Positions 48,377-60,914 of a stretch of DNA of 64,000 nt are shown in pieces. The notes under the pieces are model-generated. The model was not told the origin of the DNA and made no database searches. It was given only the letters and a program-made list of their open reading frames with translations. This DNA is from Pyxicephalus adspersus (taxonomy: Eukaryota > Chordata > Amphibia > Anura > Pyxicephalidae): contig NC_092861.1 of assembly GCF_032062135.1 (NCBI RefSeq), positions 139,835,167 to 139,899,166 of the forward strand, read 5' to 3'. How positions within the stretch are numbered: position 1 is the first letter of the stretch; the number at the start of each line of letters is the position of its first letter. The translations under genes were made by a program, and so were the position numbers.

Positions 48377-48959
48377 CAGTGTTTATCAACTAGGGCACTA
48401 GAAGTTACTAGGGGTTTCCTAGAGCAATGAGCAATTTGTGCCTCTCGGATCAGTATAACTAACACCAATAATCATTTTGTCTATCGGTAACGGTGACGTT
48501 CTTCCCACTGCCCAGCAATGTAAGTGTCATTCTTCCCACTGACCACAACACTAAAATACTGTGAGCTGTGGATATAATCTTTATAGCAGGGGTTCCCTAA
48601 AGCTATGAACACATGCAATAATTGTTGTTGCAAAGGATCTTTCACCATCCTTTCCACCAACTAAGGACTGCACGATGCATGAATGAGTGTTGTACATACA
48701 GCTCCATTCTGCTCTATAGAGAGGGGAGGGGGAGAACGACGGAGCAGAACCCCCCTGCGCACTTTCCCCCTCCGCTTCCATTAGGATCGCTCGTCGTCCA
48801 TCGTCTGTTGATCCGCCGGGATGGTCGTTCGGACAATGGGGGACGGGCGCTGTACCCACGCCAGATTCTCGGACGAGAACTAGTGCAAGTGTGTACGTAG
48901 CCTAAGACTTAAAAGTTATTTCAAGGGTTCCCCCATGATAAAAAGGTTGAGAAAGGCTG
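48377..48959 (-). mobile_element. hAT-type MITE, family A, with 8-bp target duplication, split by a nested MITE
   Basis: From CAGTGTTTATCAAC to AAAAAGGTTGAGAAAGGCTG, flanked by the perfect 8-bp duplication CTTTAGAT (48369-48376 and 48960-48967). This duplication places family A in the hAT group. The Harbinger-type MITE at 48601-48902 interrupts it. Confidence 0.9.
48601..48902. mobile_element. PIF/Harbinger-type MITE nested in family A
   Basis: Flanked by TAA (48598-48600 and 48903-48905). The left end is AGCTATGAACACATGC and the right end GTGTGTACGTAGCC. The two 92-codon frames inside are repeat shadows. Confidence 0.88.
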
Positions 48960-49690
48960 CTTTAGATCATACCAGAGGGTAAGCATGTCTAAAGCACGTG
49001 TTTATTTAGGAGAAGAGTGCTCTGGCCTCTATCTAAATATCTTACTAATCATGCAGTGATCTCTCTCATGAGCAATAAATCAATATTAAAGGTGCATAAA
49101 TGTCTCCAAATGTGTGCTTGCTTTCCGAACACATTCACCTGCATTTTAATGTGTTCCTTATGTGGTTAAGTCACATGTGTTTGAAATGAGAAAAAATACA
49201 ACATGGATTCCGAAATGCAATCCTGGCACGGCTACAGATTAGCTGGATTTCCCCTCTAAGTGACAAGAGAAAATATGCAGCTGCTCTGCTTGGAGAGCAG
49301 GGATCTATTTAGAAGCAATGGGGGCAGTCCGGTTCTTATCTGCTCCTTGTAACACTGGAAGTATGAAAACAGTTTGGTATCTGGGAGGATGCTGTCAATA
49401 GACTGGAGTGTGCAAATCCTCAAAGCTTGTAAACCAATGCCAAAGGAGAATGTCTTATGTAAATACCCTGTTTACAGTGAAGCATTCATTGTAATGACGT
49501 AAGGCAGAAGTCAACACTATTTCATTTGTACAACCTACATGATAACAGGAAAAGCTAGCAACAATGTTATTTATTTCTCAAAAAGAAACAAGATGATATC
49601 TTATTTTTGCATGTAGTAGGTAATGGTTTCATTGCTGTCAGGTTTTTATGCTTGTGAGGAAGTGAGGAAGAATACATTTATACACTAGAA

Positions 49691-49961
49691 CAGTTTTTCT
49701 CGAATTTTTTAACATTCTCAAAATAACTTTCTGTTTTTTGGGGGATCCCCTACTATAAGTATTATATCCAACTTGCTGTACATTATTGTGATGGTCAGAT
49801 GGTCAGTAATGCCTCTTACATTCTTGGCCAGTGGCAAGAATATCATCCTTACAGATAGCCAAAAATATCATAGGTGTCAGTGGTAACTGACTTGGGAGTC
49901 ACAAATGGCTCATTGCTCAAGGAAGCCCTAGCAACCTTTGGAGGTTGGAGTGTTCACACTG
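49691..49961 (+). mobile_element. hAT-type MITE, family A (diverged)
   Basis: CAGTTTTTCTCGAATTTTTT, AAAATAACTTTCTGTTTTTT, CCTTACAGATAGCCAAAAAT and GGCTCATTGCTCAAGGAAGC follow family order; the right end is eroded. Confidence 0.72.
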
Positions 49962-50197
49962 GAAGATTTCATGGAAAGCCTAGGCAGGTCCTCCTTATCT
50001 TTGCATGCCCTGGTAATTCCAATTGACAAACATCATGGTACAGCTTTCCTAAAAGGAATGAATGGGGCTGTAGAGTGGATGCACAGGTTTAAGAGGAACC
50101 AGGCAGGATGTTTTCTGAAGCAAGGCTGTGCAACTCTGGGTAGAGATTCATGAAAACTCTTACTGGGATAGAAGCAGAGGAAAGTATTGATCTATTG

Positions 50198-50412
50198 GGC
50201 CTGATTTATCAAAGCTCTCCAAGGCTGAAGAAGATACACTTCCATCAGTGAACCTGGAAGATCCAGCAAGCCTGGAATGCATTTCTTAAAAGTAATTTGC
50301 TATATGCTAGGAAGTGTTTTCAATCCTGGACCTTCCAGGTTTGCTGGATCACCCAGCTACACTGATTAATGTGTATCTTCTTCAACCTTGTAGAGCTTTG
50401 ATAAATCAGGCC
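50198..50412. mobile_element. Palindromic MITE (family E)
   Basis: Ends GGCCTGATTTATCAAAGCTC and GAGCTTTGATAAATCAGGCC are inverted, and the inversion extends inward with AAGATACAC and GGATCACCCAGC-type words. No coding content. A second copy is at 60695-60914 and a broken one at 63221. Confidence 0.85.
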
Positions 50413-52067
50413 TGTTGCTCTACACTCAAGGACATGCCTTCATTGAAAATTGAACCAAAGGCACAAGTATCAATTTAGAATAATTCAGGAGGCCCAGATT
50501 TAGGTCCAACTTGTCTAAAGCTAGTAAGTTTTATATTCCCATTTTATAGTCAACATTAACAACTCACTTGGCTAAATTGGTGCCTTTTTAAATGTGGAAT
50601 TCATTTTGTGGCTTGTTTGCTGAGTGAAGCGAACTACAACTGCTGTGTATTTCTGAATAATTTGGATTTTTGGCTCTGGAACTTTGCCCCCACTTTCTGA
50701 AAAGCTTCACCTCCCTGGAGCAGTAAGGAAATTATGACCGTCCTGTTAGCCTTCCGTAACTTGTGAAATGAGAAAGAAAAGCAAAGTCCATTTAGGCAGA
50801 CTGTTTTGCACTAAATAAAAGTGTTGGCTCTTGACTTTTGGCAAACAAAAACTATAAACTGTTTTAATTAGTATCATTAAAAAAAATAAATTGTTCATTA
50901 CGCAGCCACTTTCCTTCCTTCAATGGTGGTGAAAGAACCCATACTGCAGTCCCTTCAATTGGCCAACACATATACTATTATCTCTTTAAAATGATTATAC
51001 CAATAAACATAAGAATGAAGAAAATGAGTGAAAGGACCTTGTCTCTCTCCAGCTGTGCTGGTTTTAATTCCAGGCTGAGCTGTGTATTAGTGGGAGGTAA
51101 GGCTGCTGCTGCTTTTATAATTGTAACATTCTGTGGAATGCAAGAGTAGAAAAGAGTTGGCTGTAGACTAAACACTAATAACCATTTAATGCTGAATGCT
51201 GGGCACAAAAACTTTATTTGAAATATATTTCTCGATATTAATGGAGGATAAAAATCCACTTTGTGTGCACCCAATACCTTTATAAACCAGTATCAGAACT
51301 TGTTAAAGCTGCAATGACATCATTTTTGTGCTGCACAGACTCTATGTAGAGACCGGAGCTGTGAGAGGAACCCAAAAGGTCCATCCACTACAAAATGAAA
51401 GGTGAGGAAGCAGTGATCTTTCTACAGCAGTCCAATTTGCCCCCAGTAAGCCCAGCAATCAGCAAAGCTCATTACTGATTGCTGTAATCAGGGAAAATAT
51501 GCATGTCACTCCATGTCACTCCATGCTCTGTAGACTATAAATATAGCATGCAGTTGCAATTAAGCTTGCATGATCTAACAATGTTCCCATGATACTACAG
51601 GCTATTTGCTCAATATCCAATTGAGCTACTTAAGCCTCATACAAACACCCATTGATAATCAATGATTGTCTCTGAGGACAATCTTTTGTGATGATTTCCA
51701 GTGACAGATGAATGAGAGCTGTACACACAGCACCATTCTTTTTAATGGAGAGGCGAGAAGGAAGGACGAGCAAGCAGTACGTTAAGGGGAACTATTTGCA
51801 ACCATCTCAGGCTGATTTTATTTTTTTAGCACTGCAGTGTGAACCAGTAGAAAATGTTTAAACTACTAACTATTAGGCGAAGCTGCAAATTCCCTACAGG
51901 GACACATTGCACTGTATCCAAGCATAGCCCAAAGCATGGCAGGCTCAGGCTGTCCCCTGTGCAAGTATTTTTTGCCATGACCCAGTTCTGTCTTACTGTT
52001 CTTTTTTGTTTCCCTTATTCCTTCCCTTTGCCTCCCTCCATTTTTGCAGAGCTCTTTACCTACAGTT
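50413..52067. other. Intergenic, no gene recognised
   Basis: Only short frames. GAACATTTAAACTACT-type AT-rich text and no repeat family match. Confidence 0.45.
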
Positions 52068-52071
52068 TTAA

Positions 52072-52492
52072 AGCAGAACTAAACTAAAAAACTGTGACCA
52101 GGTAGGTCATTTATTGCAAAAGGGGCAGGCAATGTCTCTTCTGCAATAAAATAACCTCACCTGCCTGATCGTCTGTCCCCTATACTCACCTACCTGTCCC
52201 TGTTCTGTTTTGTGCATTACCATCTTCTTTCCTCTCCTCTTTCTAGTTTCAATCTTTGGCCATCTTGATTGGCTGGCCCAGGATGACGTAACTTTTGCGC
52301 AGGCATGCAGGAATTCCTTCAATCCTACGCTGAGCTCAGCACTTTTTGGCAGAACAAGACATTAATCAGGCATGCAAGAATGCTTATTGCTGAAGGGACA
52401 TCACCTGTACCTTTCTGCAATGTCCCTTTCTCCTGATAACTTAATTTAATGTATAACTATAACTATATTTAATGCATAACTTTAGTTCCACT
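52072..52492. mobile_element. T2-type MITE, family G (complete)
   Basis: TTAA at 52068-52071 and 52493-52496. Ends AGCAGAACTAAACT and CTTTAGTTCCACT. Contains AAAAGGGGCAGGCAATGTCT and GGCCATCTTGATTGGCTGGC. Confidence 0.87.
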
Positions 52493-53208
52493 TTAAATTT
52501 GACTGAGATTTTCAATAGTGACCAATGTGATTCTTTAACTTCCAATAAATACAAATAAAATCTAAAAGTGGCAATCGAGAGACAGCTCTCTTTGTGCCAA
52601 ACAACAACATTTGCAAACTGCAATAACTAATCAGAAATTAGTTCTATGAGCCCTGATCGGAGAATACATTCTGATTGATTACTTCAGTTATTGAACCTCA
52701 AACACTGATTTTCACCTTGAGTCATTGTGCTAGGTGTCACAGGCAGGACCTACTGCTGCCTTTAAACTGAAGTCTGCAGGATGAGTTTCTCCCTCCAGCA
52801 TATTCAGGAAAAAAACATTTGGATGACAAATGGAATGCACAAGAGAGCCATGGAAATTCTAGCAGAAAGGATGCTTAGCAGTTTGAGAATTGGTTTGGTT
52901 TGGCTTCTTTTCATAGCAATTTCTTTGTCTGTAATCCAGAAAATATTGAGATCAGACAAAAGTACAAGGATCCTAGTATCAGAACAGAGGTGATACAGCT
53001 ATACTGGCCTTTTTCCTTATATATATCTTGATATTTATGTATTTGGGTTCCTGAAGAACACCCCTGGCCTTTAATTTATCTGGGAAAAATACTCCATTAC
53101 TACCAGAACTGAATACCCCATGTAGTGGTGGCTTCATTATTTTAGTTTTCCCAAAATAAAAAAGCTACAACTTTTATCAACAGAAAGCAATCTTTGTTCT
53201 CCAATTAA

Positions 53209-53681
53209 AGTGGAACTAAACCTAAATAAAAAAAATATGTAATCAGCATTGTAAATGTATGTAATTGCAATTTTTCAAGTACTCTCTCCTCTCTTCACAC
53301 TGTCATATGTCATCTTCACCCAGACCTTTTCCCAGTTTGGAATCCTTCACCATCTTGCCTGCCCCTTCTGTAATAATAAACTTATCTGCTCACAGTTTTT
53401 TCTTATTTAAGTTTAGTTCAGCATCAAATGCCTGGGCTGAGATGATGACATCAGGAAGCAAGTCTCTCCTCCTGTGATCAGACTGAAATATTGTAAATTT
53501 GGAGAAATTCAGAAGCTGAGAGGTTGAGGGTACTCAGCATATCCTGACACCCTACATTGAGCTGTGCATGCAGTGTAAACAAGCAATTAACTATGTTTTA
53601 TTGTAAAATGGACATTGACTGTCCCTTCTGCGATAAAAATCCAGCTTGCTCATAATTTTTGAATGCAGAACTAGTTCAGAT
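53209..53681. mobile_element. T2-type MITE (TTAA), G-like ends
   Basis: TTAA (53205-53208) then AGTGGAACTAAACC; the right end CTAGTTCAGAT then TTAA (53682-53685). The interior differs from G except TGGACATTGACTGTCCCTTC near the right. Confidence 0.65.
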
Positions 53682-54894
53682 TTAACATGCAACTTCAGTT
53701 TATTATTTGTTTTTTACTTTTACATTAGCCATAATTGTACAAATTTCCTGATCCTCCTTATGCACCCATGCTGTATCGGATCTCCTCCATTAGGGCAGAT
53801 GTCAGTATCATCGTGACCTCAGCAGACTGGACCAGAGGACTGCCTGGAGATAAAGACAGCAGGGATTTTGTGATGGTGGAGGGAATGGCTGGAGAATCTA
53901 ATATTTTATAGATTGTAATATGGGGCACTGAAGAGCTTTTTGAAGAACTAGACATTGGTAAACCACACCAGTGTATTGCCTCAAAAAGAACATGGGGAGG
54001 AACTGTGGTACATGATCATAAAGTTCTTTTTGTGCTGGCGACATATAAGGTAATTTAATTTTTCCATCTGCTTTTCAGTTCCATTTTTGTGGTGGATAAA
54101 AACAAATGTAAAGAATATCCAATGTAAAAAATAAAATGTTTAAAGATATTTGTTGTTTTTAGTTTGGGTACAGTAGAAAAAGTTAAAAACTTGTGCTGGT
54201 CCTATCGTGAGATTTTTCCATCACTATAGTACATACTATAAAAGGTAACAAACACATAGAGTTAACATGCATAAAAAACACATTTGATGCTAGGTCTTCT
54301 TTAATAAACGACCCTCTTTACTTTTTTTAATCTGATTTATTTACTGTATGGTTATTTATGTAATATAAAATAATGCAAGCAAGTGCAAATAGTTTTAGGT
54401 TAGACTAGAAAATACAAAAAGAAAAAACAACATAATATGTTTCATTATAATATTCACAGGCAAACTAATGACCCCGGCTGAACTTCCTTTCATTCTTATG
54501 AATGGGGTGGACTTAAAGGAAACCTGAATTGAAAAATAAACTTGGTTGGCATTTTTAAATTTATCATTGAGTGCCCTTTTTGTTTGCTGCATTTGTATTT
54601 CTGATAAGTGACTCAAAAATTTGAGGTCAGAGAGAGCAATGCAACCAGCATTTGCCAAAAGACCTGAAATATACTTACTGCTCTCCAATGACTGTGATGA
54701 ATAAAATATCAGGACTTAGAGGTGGGTACACATCTTTAAATACTTTTTGTGGGCACTCCAGGACCCCCACGCTTCAAAGTCAGACTTTTCCTGTTAAAGT
54801 TTACAAATCACATGCCCCCTTCTGAATATACAAATTTCAAATCTCAAACTTTACTAAATTGATTAGAAAACACAGTGATTAACTAATTTGGTGA

Positions 54895-55670
54895 TAGTTT
54901 GGGACAGGACAGTAGCAAATTGGAGAAGTTGAAAATGTGCCAGTGGTAAGTTGTAGGCAGTAAGGGTGGGCCATTTATAAGTTGAGGTGGATAGAATAGC
55001 TCAGTGGAAAGTGCAGGAAGTAAGTGCAAAAAGTAAGTAGGCGTCATAAATGGAAGGTAAATGAAATCAGTAGTAATTTGGAAAAGGTAAAGATAGGCCT
55101 GTAGTACAGTGAGAAAGGTCAGGATAAGCCTATGATAGGTTATGTAGGGTGAAGATGGGTCAGTAGTTAGTTGTAATAGTTTGAGGGAGGTAGAATATGC
55201 CAGTGGTAAGTGAGGGAGGTAAGTGGAATTAGTAATATGTTGAGGAAGATAGAATAGGCTAGTGGTAAGTGAGGGAAGTGAGAATGGGATTAGTAGTAAA
55301 TTGGGGAAGGTAAAGATGGACCTGTAGTAAAGGTCAGGATGAACATATGATTATATTAGGTTATGTAGGATAAACATGGGTCAGTAGTTCATTGTAGTAA
55401 GTTGAGGGAGGTAGAATAGGCCAGTGGTAAGTAAGGGAAGTGAGAATGAGATTAGTACTAAATTGAGGAAAGTGAGCATGGGACAGTTGTAAAGTGAAGA
55501 AGGTGGGATGAGTCAGTAATGGGTTAGGGGAAGTGAAGACGGGTCAGTAGTAGGTTGAAGAAGGTGGGGATGGACCAGTAGTGAGTACAAGTGATGAGAA
55601 TGGGCCAGTATTGAGTGGTGGAGGTGGAAATAGGCCAATACTTAGGGAGTGGGCATGGATCAGTGGGCCA
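54895..55670. repeat. C-poor minisatellite with about 223-bp higher-order period
   Basis: Degenerate 30-36-bp units built from GTAGTAAGTTGAGGGAGGT and AGAATGGGCCAGTGGTAAGT. A longer block (GGTAAAGAT at 55086, again at 55309) repeats at 223 bp. The plus strand is strongly depleted of C. No open frame of interest. Confidence 0.85.
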
Positions 55671-57388
55671 CCTACCAGAAGTTATATTATGCATGCTTGA
55701 GCACTCTCGGTGAATTGCGTTTCACAGGCATAAACCAAAACCCAAAACTGTTCAGCTTGAGTAGCAAAGGGTATAGCCACTATTGTTTATTGAATTTTAG
55801 TTTGCCTTTATTTCCTGAGCATTCCTCACTTTCTGTTCCAGAGAAAACTGTAAAAGTTTACTTTACTTTACTTAAAAGTTTACTGTAAAACTTTAGTGTG
55901 AATGCTAAAGGGACAATGGTCACCAGGGTAAAAGGTAGGGTAAATCTTGCAGGGGCAAAAACAGTAATAAAAACCATACAGAAGTTTAAACATTCCCTAC
56001 TTTATCTTACTTTACAAAGATATTATACAACACTTTAAAAAGTCCATACTCATGTCACTACTTAATTCAAAACAAAACACTTATAGTTGTAAAGCTACAT
56101 AGAATTTTCCTTCTTTTAATTTTGCTAACAAGCTTAATAGAATTTAAAATGTGACAGGTTTACTTTAAACAAAACACTAGCCTGGCATTAGGGACATTAT
56201 AAAAATGAGGAAGTGAATTATTCACTGAAGCTAGGATTGGAAGTGACTTGCAAAAGGAAATGAGAAACTGTATCCGTTTAGATGTTAAATATATATGATT
56301 TATCTTCAGCCTCAAGAACAGGAAACCGGTCAAGATAGCTTGTTCTAAAGCAAAAATATGAGCCCATTTATCAATAGTGAAGTCATGTTTGCATACACAT
56401 CTCAGACACAGACAGGGTATGGTGCCAATTCAGCCCGAAGTGTATGAAGGTCAAGCAGATAAAGTCATAAATGTGGTTATGGATGAGCAAATTGATTGGC
56501 ATGAGCCAGAACTTGCAGGAAGTATAATTTGCCAAAAGCCAACAAGGCCAGGAGTCAGGAATTCTATTTGTCAGCAACCCTAGGGGTTGACAATGCTGCA
56601 GAATACCACGGAATCCCTCAATAGCAGCTTAATTAGAGAAACAAATGGATGCGTACTGCAGGGTGAAGACTATGCTCAATGTACAGACTGCGGTACCATT
56701 TGTGCAACCATAGGAGTCTATCACAAAATACTAACCAATGCCCAAATGCCCTGGGACAAAGAAAACCATGGAGGCATTAAATAGTGATGACCCACCTTAC
56801 AGGAGGTTTTACTGTCATCGTCTGCTCTGGGTACATAGATCAGGACAGTCACAATAATGTCCTCCCTAGGACCATCAGAGTGACATCAATGGTTTATTCA
56901 TCACAATGCTAGGCTCTTACAGATTTTGTACTATGCCTGTACACCTTGTCTTATGTACAATGGTGTCTAATAATTGTACAGCCCTGGGGTCAGTGTATTG
57001 ATGTATAGTGCTGGTGCACACTTTTCACAGAGCGGTTGACAACTTTCTAGCTGCTGATTTGGTGTAACCACATTAGCCCATTGAGTGTTGTGATGAGCAA
57101 TTGATGGGTGTTCGTCAAATGTCCCCAACAACCTCTTTGACTATAAGGCCAGGCAATACTTGCACATTTAACCTTACCACTGCCATTCAGGAACAGCCAA
57201 TATGAACAAGCAAAATATTTCTGGGAAGAAGGTATGATACAACACCTTTCTGTAGTGCAAGGGACCCTAGCTATCCTCAGTTTGCCAGAGAACCTAATTA
57301 ACCTAAATTCTGTAGGAAAGGACTTCTTACTCTACCAATTAATGTTAAGATGATCTCAGTGTGTGATCATGACCAGTCCATTTTGGAA
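55671..57388. other. Intergenic, no gene recognised
   Basis: Two consecutive plus-strand frames (56377-56583 and 56587-56784) are open but not recognised and lack domain signatures. Confidence 0.4.
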
Positions 57389-57712
57389 ATAATATTATTA
57401 TTACACAGTATTTATATAGCACCATCATATTACACAGTGCTGTACAAAGTCTACAGTCATGTCACTAGCTGTCCCTCAAAGGAGCTCACAATCTAATGTC
57501 CCTACCATAGTCATATGTCATTAATTGGGGAAGCCAATTAACCTAACTGCATGTTTTTGGAATGTGGGAAGAAACTGGAGTACCCAGAGGAAACCCACAC
57601 AGACACAGGGAGAACTGCCAAACTCCATGCAGTTAAGTGTCCTGGCTGAGATTCAAACCTGGGACCCAGTGCTGCAAAGGCCAGAGTGCTAACCACTGAG
57701 CCACCACACCAT
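57389..57712 (-). mobile_element. tRNA-derived SINE (full length)
   Basis: Minus strand: TGGTGGCTCAGTGGTTAGCA with A-box-like TGGCTCAGTGG (57693-57703), B-box-like GGTTTGAATCTC (57648-57659), then GCATGGAGTTTGGCAGTTCT, GGAAACTGG-type body words, TTAGGTTAATTGGCTTCCCC and the tail GGTGCTATATAAATACTGTG with AAT repeats. The boxes are an internal RNA polymerase III promoter. It is not a functional tRNA gene. Confidence 0.9.
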
Positions 57713-59094
57713 GCTGGCACTTGAATGTAATATACATTTGTATAAGAAGAAAACATAATAGGTAAATATGTTTCTTCCATTATATGTCATTAACATACCA
57801 GAAAATCCCCCAAAATCCCCAGCAGGATGCCTTTTAGATTGGATGAATAACCTACATATAAATGTACGATATTTACATTTAAATATCGTGCAACGCAAAC
57901 AAAACAGGAGTCAGAAATCTAGGACAGGGCTGATGATTGGGTATTTAAAGTGAATAAAAGGGAATGATATGGAAAACCAAAGTAAACATTCACTTGTTTA
58001 ATATATCAGCCCTAATAAATGAGAACAAATCTTAATAGGTGCACAGGCAGGAATTAAAAATCCAACATAATTTCTATTCCTTTTTCCACTCCTATTGAAG
58101 CAAATGGACCTTAAATATTATTCACCAAGAAATGTGTCAGTGAATCTTTCACTGCTTTTTAAATAGATCAATAGAGTTTACTGCTCCAAAACACCATTGT
58201 TAGTGTGGGTGTCTCAGCTTCAAAAAATGTTGATCATAAAAGTTTTAACCATGACTGCTTATACAACTGCTGTCAGAATAAAACAGCGCTCACCTACTTA
58301 AACCTAAAACTGTGTAGGAAACATTCTGCAAATTCAAAGCTGCTGTGAATAATCACAAGTTGAGGCACAAGTGAATTAAATTTTTTTCACTGCTAAATCA
58401 GTCTGGAATTTGGTATTTCTGGGGGTTCCTGTGGTTTGACAATTTTGTCAATTATACACAAAAAGAAAACAAAATGACAAAAATGTGAAAATTGTTCTAA
58501 TTACAATCACAGTACTGATACCTGACATTTCTGTATCTTTTCCCTGCATTGTTTCATGTGAGCTGCCTGGGTAGGGAAACTAACAGCTGGTCAGCAGATT
58601 TATGTTTAGTACAATAAAAAGAATGATTGTTATTATTAAAGTAATTGCAACTCCAGGAACATTTAAATTATTTAAAGATGGCACCAGAAAATGACGTTAA
58701 TAACAATCTTTTATTTAACGGATCAGTCCAAAGTCCACCACCCACTACTTTTATGGACAGCTTAGTGGTGATGTAAATGTGGAGAAAAAATGATGTGACG
58801 TGGAAAAAATGAAAAGGTGACTGAAGACAAAAAAGGTGACTGAAAAAAAAAAAAACTAGCCGTGGCCAGGATTCTGACACCTGACTGTCATACATGTATA
58901 AGCTTATTAGTCATCTGATCGAAAAATCGTTTTTGCCATGGCCCTCTCCTACCCCTTTGCATCTATAACAGTGGTAATTTTTCCACATTTTGGAATAAAT
59001 CTGATATGCAAATGAGCATTTGTGCAGATATATACTGATTTTGGATAAATAGATTTGGCTCACGATCAGTGCTCCAATTCTTCACAAATTTTTT
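57713..59094. other. Intergenic, no gene recognised
   Basis: AT-rich with no identified element. Confidence 0.45.
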
Positions 59095-59345
59095 ATTACT
59101 AGGAGCTCTGCACACACATGTGTGGTTCCACCACACCAAACTTCACAAGCTATGTCATTACGGAGTTGGCTTTGTGCACAAGGACTCAATCATGCTGAAA
59201 CTGAAAAGGTCCTTCACCAAACTGTTGCCACAAGGCTAGGAGTACAGAAAAATGTATAGTATACTGTACCTGTACCCCCTCACTGGAAATACACAAATGC
59301 AAAAATTTGGAGGGGTGTCCACAAAAGTGTGACCATGGAATATAG
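59095..59345 (-). mobile_element. Tc1/mariner-like transposon relic
   Basis: Words CCACCAAACTTCACA, GGCTTTGTGCACAAGGACTC, AATCATGCTGAAACTGAAAA and CTTCACCAAACTGTTGCCAC resemble an antisense stretch of a Tc1-like element, and GGGGTGTCCACAAAAGTGTG resembles its terminal repeat. It is short and rearranged, with no intact transposase. Assignment is from remembered family sequence. Confidence 0.55.
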
Positions 59346-59880
59346 GGGGGGCAACTCCAGTCCAGACAATGATCCTTACACATGTTTAATATTTCTCTAA
59401 CAGAAAGCAGTCAATTTAATTCCACTTTCTTGGGCATGAGTTAGACACCATTCATACAGTGTATCATTACCAGAATTGATTGTGCCATAGTTATCAAGAC
59501 TTTTCTTTTAAACAGTCCGTCCAACCAAAACTTAGTTTTAAACTTTGACAAATGCTGAAGCCTTAAACCACCTGATATCTTTTTATTTCTCTTGTGAACT
59601 CTTGTGAACTTGTGAAGTGCACTCCATATAAATAAAACACATTCAAACCACTGCATGCTTGCTGTTGTAGCATACTGTACAATGACTTCAGAGACTGCCA
59701 TGGTTAGATTAATCAGGACAGTGATCTCAGTTCACATCCTTTTTGTCAAAAATATTAGATATAAGTATATATTTTCTGTGCAAGTTTATTTGTTTAGCTA
59801 AACTTATAATGGCAACCTTAATAACCTGGATTTTACCTTTTACCTCTACAGATCCCAGGGATATCTATTATACTACTGTG

Positions 59881-60241
59881 CAGAGGTCGCCAACCGGTGG
59901 TCCAAGAGAAGATTTTGGGGGTCCGTGGCTCTGGTCGGTGCAACCCCGAGCAGGGTCAGAAGAAGGATCCCACCGGGGGATGCACCGGCCAGAGCTGCGG
60001 ACCACGTCCCCCGAGCAGTTCCCAGGCTCAGGAGGTGGGCGGGCTGTGTCCCTGCACACAACCCACTCACTTTCCCATCCCAGGCTCAGATCTGCGATGG
60101 CAGAGTGGGCAGGGTTATTGCATTATGACATCACTATGGGGAGGTGCCTCCCCTTTGATTGACAACCAGCTCCCTGTGCATGCGCGGTCAGGAGCCGGTA
60201 ATTTTAGTGGTCCCCGGGACCAAAAAGTTTGGTGACCGCTG
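59881..60241. mobile_element. GC-rich hAT MITE with perfect 8-bp target duplication
   Basis: CAGAGGTCGCCAACCGGTGG at the left and GTTTGGTGACCGCTG at the right form imperfect inverted ends. CTACTGTG occurs at 59873-59880 and 60242-60249. Unusually GC-rich for the window. The 139- and 112-codon frames here reflect that GC content, not a gene. Confidence 0.9.
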
Positions 60242-60275
60242 CTACTGTGTGAGTAGAATGGAGCTCAGGTTAGAG

Positions 60276-60602
60276 CAGCCATGCTCAACCAAGGTTCCAT
60301 GGATCCCAGGGTTCCTCCAGAGTTTGGAGTTCCTTGAACTGTGGCTGATTGATCTCCCATTAGATGATACCTGCATAGTTCTGGGGTCAACACCACTTGG
60401 CAAAACCAGCTGCATGACTATAATGATGTTTTGAGGACTCTATAAAGGTGCTATTCTAGCCATCACTGTAGGGATACATTATTTCTACCTGCCACCAATT
60501 TAAGAGGCTTTTTTCCTATTGACTTCCCCAAAAATTGTTTCCTGAGGCCTGAAAATTATTTCAAGGTTCACAAGGGATAAAAACATTGAGAAGGTTGAAT
60601 TA
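60276..60602 (-). mobile_element. hAT-type MITE related to family A (diverged)
   Basis: ATGCTCAACCAAGGTTCC and CAGGGTTCCTCCAGAG at one end, TTATTTCAAGGTTCACAAGG and ACATTGAGAAGGTTG at the other; the interior differs from the usual family A. Confidence 0.65.
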
Positions 60603-60694
60603 GAGAGTTGGTATTTATATGTGTATTAAAAAATATGCAAAATATTTTACAAAATTAGTTTAAATTCAAAAGAGTTAAAAGTAAAAAATACTTG

Positions 60695-60914
60695 GGCCTG
60701 ATTTATTAAAGCCCTCCAAGGCTGGAGAGGATACACTTTCATCAGTGAAGCTGAGTGACCCAGCAAACCTGGAATGGATTTCTTCAAAGTTATTTTCTAT
60801 TTGCTAGCAAATGTTTTGAATCCTGGACCAGATCCAATCCAGGTTTCTTGGATCACCCAGCTTCACTGATGAAAGTGTATCCTCTCCAGCCTTTAGGAGA
60901 TTTAATAAATCAGG
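60695..60914. mobile_element. Palindromic MITE (family E)
   Basis: GGCCTGATTTATTAAAGCCC and TTTAATAAATCAGG ends, with inverted GAGGATACACTTTCATCAGT and CACTGATGAAAGTGTATCCT arms. Confidence 0.87.

Noticed and set aside
57648..57703. Possible tRNA gene on the minus strand
   Set aside because: A and B boxes belong to a SINE head; no cloverleaf acceptor pairing, and it is followed by the SINE body.
59743..60235. Overlapping frames of 112-139 codons
   Set aside because: They lie in the GC-rich hAT MITE with few stops by composition; frames on both strands are equally open.
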